From assembly GCA_035298905.1 (NCBI GenBank), contig DATGXQ010000486.1, positions 1 through 15,297 of the forward strand: a DNA stretch of 15,297 bases, given 5' to 3'. How positions within the stretch are numbered: position 1 is the first letter of the stretch; every line of letters begins with the position of its first letter. A program made the position numbers and the translations under genes. Shown here piece by piece: positions 13,029-15,297 of this stretch. Source of the stretch: DATGXB01 sp035298905. GTDB taxonomy: Bacteria; Cyanobacteriota; Cyanobacteriia; Cyanobacteriales; Nostocaceae. The notes beneath the pieces are model-generated. The model was not told the origin of the DNA, did not search any database, and was given only the letters and a program-made list of their open reading frames with translations.

Positions 13029-14666
13029 TTACCGGATGTCAACAAATGTTACTACTTGTTTTCCATAACCAGGGATTGATTCTATCTTCGGAGATTTAAT
13101 CGATTTAACTTTGGCTGAGTAAAGGTAAGGACGGATTTGTGTGATATCAGTCGGAAGTTGCTTGAAGGCAAAATAGAGGCGACTGGGTAAATCATGAATT
13201 TCTTGTCCAGTCAAATAGCCTACAATTGCATGTTCAAAGGTATGGAAGGCATTTTTCCAAGAGTGCTGTTTGGGGAAGCGGAGGTCAGGTTTGTTGTCAG
13301 CTGCATTGACCCAATGCCAAACTCCTCCGTTGTGTCCTGGTGTATGGTCTACCATGTGTTCAAACCAGTAACCGTAGGTTGTGGGTAGGTATTTAGCGTA
13401 AGATGGGTCTCTTAAGCTAAAGGTAGCAGCAACTTGGTCTAATTCAGCCAGAATCCACCACTCTTTATCTGGGTTGACTGTGCCATCAAGATTAACTCTG
13501 CGTCCCCATGTACCATCTGCCAAATAAGCTTTTTCTAAGATTTTGGGAGCGGCTTCTTGAGCAAATAATACAAACTCGTAGTGTCCAGTTACCTTACCGA
13601 TGGTATAGATCAGCCATAAGGTTTTGATGGAGTGACCAAAATCAGTATGGTCTGTTCCTAGTTTCTTAATGTCAGAATCGGTAATAGCTCCCCAGAAGAT
13701 GTTTTTGTCGGGAGTATAGAATTGTTCGCTCATGATTGTGGCTAGATGCACCAAGTCATCTTCCCAATCTTTTTTGAGTTCTACTCCATTCAATTCATCA
13801 GGCAGAATGGGTGTGAGCAGCATCATGTAGGCGTAGACTTGATCTAGTTGAGCTACCAATTCTCTTTGTTGGTTGCTAACTTCAATCGTACTACCATCAG
13901 ATAGTGTGTCTTGATAACTCTTGTTGACCCAAGCTATCAGATCCCATTCTTTGTCGTAGTATGTTTTGAAAATATAATCTTTGACTTTGACGATGTCGGT
14001 TAAAACGCTTTCATCTCTGGTCAGATAGTAGAACATCGCTAAACCAGAAAGAGCATAGGTCATATCTTGACTAATGCGCTCCTCTTCTTCTGGAGTTGAT
14101 GGAACTGGAGGTTTGCCAGTAAAATCCGTTGCAGGTTGACCATTCTGGGCTGGAAAGTAAGTATAAGCACCTTTTTCCCCTTGGTTAACCAGAGCATGTT
14201 GACGCAAGAAATCTACGCCTTCTTTAGCCCATTGAAGATATTTTGCCTCTCCAGTCAGGTTATAAGCAATACCGTAGGCAAATACTTGTCTTGATTTGGC
14301 TCTTACATAGTCTCTGTCGAGCCAAACGATACCGGGAACGGGATCTTTTAATCCTACGCAAGCAGGATTAGTAGGGTTGTACAAAGTACCGTCGTTGCAT
14401 CTATATGTAGGAAAGTTACCATTTGTACCAACGGCTTCTGGCATTGACCAGAAAGGTAAAAGGTCATTATTGAGATGATCTAACCATGTTTTTCCTGTGG
14501 GAACAGCGTCGATTATTGCTTGTATCGGATCAACAGGAAACTTATTTTCTCTAACTAGGGCTTGAGCTGTAGAAACTCCCAGAGATGTGAAGAAAAATGT
14601 CACACTCAAACAGAGGCTGAGAGTTTTTTTCCAAAAGGATTTACTACCTAGCATTCTGGTATTCAA
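13029..14666 (-). CDS. Secreted AGE/cellobiose-2-epimerase-like protein
   Basis: This exported (alpha/alpha)6-barrel protein belongs to the N-acylglucosamine 2-epimerase/cellobiose 2-epimerase/mannose isomerase superfamily. It has 545 residues from the TTG or 541 from the ATG at 14654. A signal peptide with a basic start (SKSFWKK) and a hydrophobic core ends T-A-Q-A. Barrel signatures are D-F-G-H-S-I-K-T-L-W-L-I (His345, TTG numbering), K-E-W-W-I-L-A-E-L-D (about 401-410) and W-K-N-A-F-H-T-F-E-H (His475). The usual G-H-x-x-E is G-H-S-I-K here, so a catalytic Glu is replaced by Lys342-type chemistry at position 348. Two Cys in an N-terminal insertion (C90, C103) may form a disulfide, fitting export. 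AGAGG (14673-14677) lies six bases before the TTG, favouring that start; it is too far from the ATG. It is the first recognised gene of the run. Typical family members are cytosolic and about 400 residues, so export and extra length are unusual. Confidence 0.82.
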   Translation of the reverse strand: MNTRMLGSKSFWKKTLSLCLSVTFFFTSLGVSTAQALVRENKFPVDPIQAIIDAVPTGKTWLDHLNNDLLPFWSMPEAVGTNGNFPTYRCNDGTLYNPTNPACVGLKDPVPGIVWLDRDYVRAKSRQVFAYGIAYNLTGEAKYLQWAKEGVDFLRQHALVNQGEKGAYTYFPAQNGQPATDFTGKPPVPSTPEEEERISQDMTYALSGLAMFYYLTRDESVLTDIVKVKDYIFKTYYDKEWDLIAWVNKSYQDTLSDGSTIEVSNQQRELVAQLDQVYAYMMLLTPILPDELNGVELKKDWEDDLVHLATIMSEQFYTPDKNIFWGAITDSDIKKLGTDHTDFGHSIKTLWLIYTIGKVTGHYEFVLFAQEAAPKILEKAYLADGTWGRRVNLDGTVNPDKEWWILAELDQVAATFSLRDPSYAKYLPTTYGYWFEHMVDHTPGHNGGVWHWVNAADNKPDLRFPKQHSWKNAFHTFEHAIVGYLTGQEIHDLPSRLYFAFKQLPTDITQIRPYLYSAKVKSIKSPKIESIPGYGKQVVTFVDIR

Positions 14667-14721
14667 ATTGAACCTCTAAAGTTTTTTTGACAAATGGGTT
14701 TGGTCACTTTTAGTAGTCGGA

Positions 14722-14740
14722 TCCATAGCTTCGTTATGGA
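14722..14740. promoter_or_regulatory. Small dyad TCCATA/TATGGA
   Basis: TCCATA and TATGGA form a perfect 6-base stem around GCTTCGT, about 56-74 bases upstream of the TTG start. In the transcript it would be a 5'-leader hairpin; in DNA it could be an operator. Confidence 0.3.
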
Positions 14741-14749
14741 AGGGTGAGA

Positions 14750-14780
14750 AGCTTCTGATCTCCTGACTCTGAGGAAGCTT
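14750..14780. promoter_or_regulatory. AAGCTTC-containing inverted repeat
   Basis: AAGCTTC near 14750 is mirrored by GAAGCTT near 14779 around GATCTCCTGACTCTGAG, giving a second leader hairpin next to the one at 14722-14740. The coordinates are approximate to a base or two. Confidence 0.3.
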
Positions 14781-14827
14781 TAGTTTGAGAGTTGCAATAA
14801 TTTAACAGTAAATTCACACTCCAATGT

Positions 14828-14846
14828 AACCTATGTAATATAGGTT
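14828..14846. promoter_or_regulatory. Dyad AACCTAT/ATAGGTT
   Basis: This is a perfect 7-base inverted repeat with a GTAAT spacer, about 160 bases upstream of the epimerase-like gene. Its 19-base span suits a dimeric transcription factor. No regulator is seen nearby. Confidence 0.35.
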
Positions 14847-15112
14847 TCTGTATTTATTTACGGTCTTATTATGCACTGTTGAAAGCTTACGGAAAGAATA
14901 ATAACACCATTTTTATTTTTTGCTCAAAAAAAAACTTTTGTAAAAAATCAATAGACAAGACCTATAAGCAATGCTGATGAATTATTTGCAAGGCGTACCA
15001 CAAAAATGGGTATTACTATACATGTTTAAAAGATAAGTTACTTTCTCTGTAGCTCATGTAAAAAAATAAGCTAGTATAAAGTCCCCTAAAGTACATAACA
15101 TCTATAAAAAAG

Positions 15113-15142
15113 TATAAAAATTCAACTTTAGTTGAATTTTTA
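15113..15142 (-). terminator. AT-rich terminator hairpin after the edge gene
   Basis: ATAAAAATTCAACT (15113-15126) is a perfect 14-base inverted match to AGTTGAATTTTTAT (15129-15142). Transcribed on the minus strand, the stem ends in U-rich sequence and is followed by a further T-run. It lies about 30 bases after the stop codon at 15172, as expected for a rho-independent terminator of that gene. Confidence 0.7.
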
Positions 15143-15171
15143 TTGTATGTCTTCTCTAAGCTAATCGGCAT

Positions 15172-15297
15172 TTAAGTTGCACAATAGAAATTTCCTTTAT
15201 TTTTAATACTGCGATGCCACTTAATTACTAATTCTCCTTGATTTAATAATTTTTCTAATAACTCTCTCAGTTCATCTACTGATTTGAATAACCGATG
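15172..15297 (-). CDS. Partial gene, C-terminal 41 residues, unidentified
   Basis: An open frame runs in from the right edge and ends at TAA (15172-15174). The visible peptide starts HRLFKSVDELRELLEKLL, an amphipathic helix with regular Leu and charged residues, then reads NQGELVIKWHRSIKNKGN and ends FYCAT. The helix plus a basic tail could be the end of a transposase or a DNA-binding protein, but I do not recognise the family. The terminator hairpin just downstream supports a real gene end. The start and most of the gene lie outside the window. Confidence 0.55.
   Translation of the reverse strand, partial: HRLFKSVDELRELLEKLLNQGELVIKWHRSIKNKGNFYCAT

Larger units (their letters stand above)
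14667..15112. other. Gene-free leader upstream of the epimerase-like gene
   Basis: This is about 450 bases of very AT-rich DNA without a supportable gene. It contains three short dyads, listed separately, and an A-run near 14930. The promoter for the carbohydrate-enzyme genes probably lies here, but I cannot place -10/-35 boxes with confidence. Confidence 0.5.

Overview
The window looks like the chromosome of a filamentous, Nostoc/Anabaena-type cyanobacterium. The grounds are AT-rich DNA, heptameric short tandem repeats at the left end, two perfect HIP1 octamers (GCGATCGC) in the dha genes, an IS110-type transposase remnant, and compact inverted repeats ending in TATAGCAATCC. This assignment is inferred from sequence style; no rRNA or housekeeping marker is present. 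Every gene I can support lies on the minus strand, so transcription runs right to left.

Reading in the direction of transcription, the right edge (15172-15297) holds the last 41 codons of an unidentified gene, followed by a likely terminator hairpin. After a gene-free leader of about 500 bases come two exported carbohydrate enzymes: an AGE/cellobiose-2-epimerase-like (alpha/alpha)6-barrel protein (13029-14666) and a GH13 alpha-amylase (11184-12587). A 79-residue protein of unknown function lies between them. A DJ-1/PfpI-type protein (10198-11088) follows. After a 351-base spacer with hairpins comes a compact seven-gene run (3020-9846). Its products are a benzoylformate-decarboxylase-like ThDP enzyme, a tandem EthD-domain protein, a SnoaL-ankyrin fusion, a muconolactone-isomerase-like small protein, an aldo/keto reductase, a cupin and a second DJ-1/PfpI protein. 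A strong nested stem-loop ends the run directly after the last stop codon.

To the left of this run, a 630-base gap (2390-3019) is filled mostly with MITE-like inverted repeats. Then come dhaK and dhaL, separated by a single base, with no dhaM phosphotransfer subunit in view. Downstream of dhaL is a 5'-truncated IS110 transposase remnant and then the heptamer repeats.

The seven-gene run is the most interesting part. Its mix of a C-C bond lyase/ligase, a reductase, small alpha/beta-barrel and SnoaL/cupin folds, and two DJ-1 enzymes suggests either an undescribed small-molecule pathway (acyloin or aromatic/2-oxoacid chemistry) or a reactive-carbonyl module. DhaKL next door fits the second idea through triose chemistry. 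No substrate can be read from the sequence, so the pathway is inference. The gene families are well supported by visible motifs.
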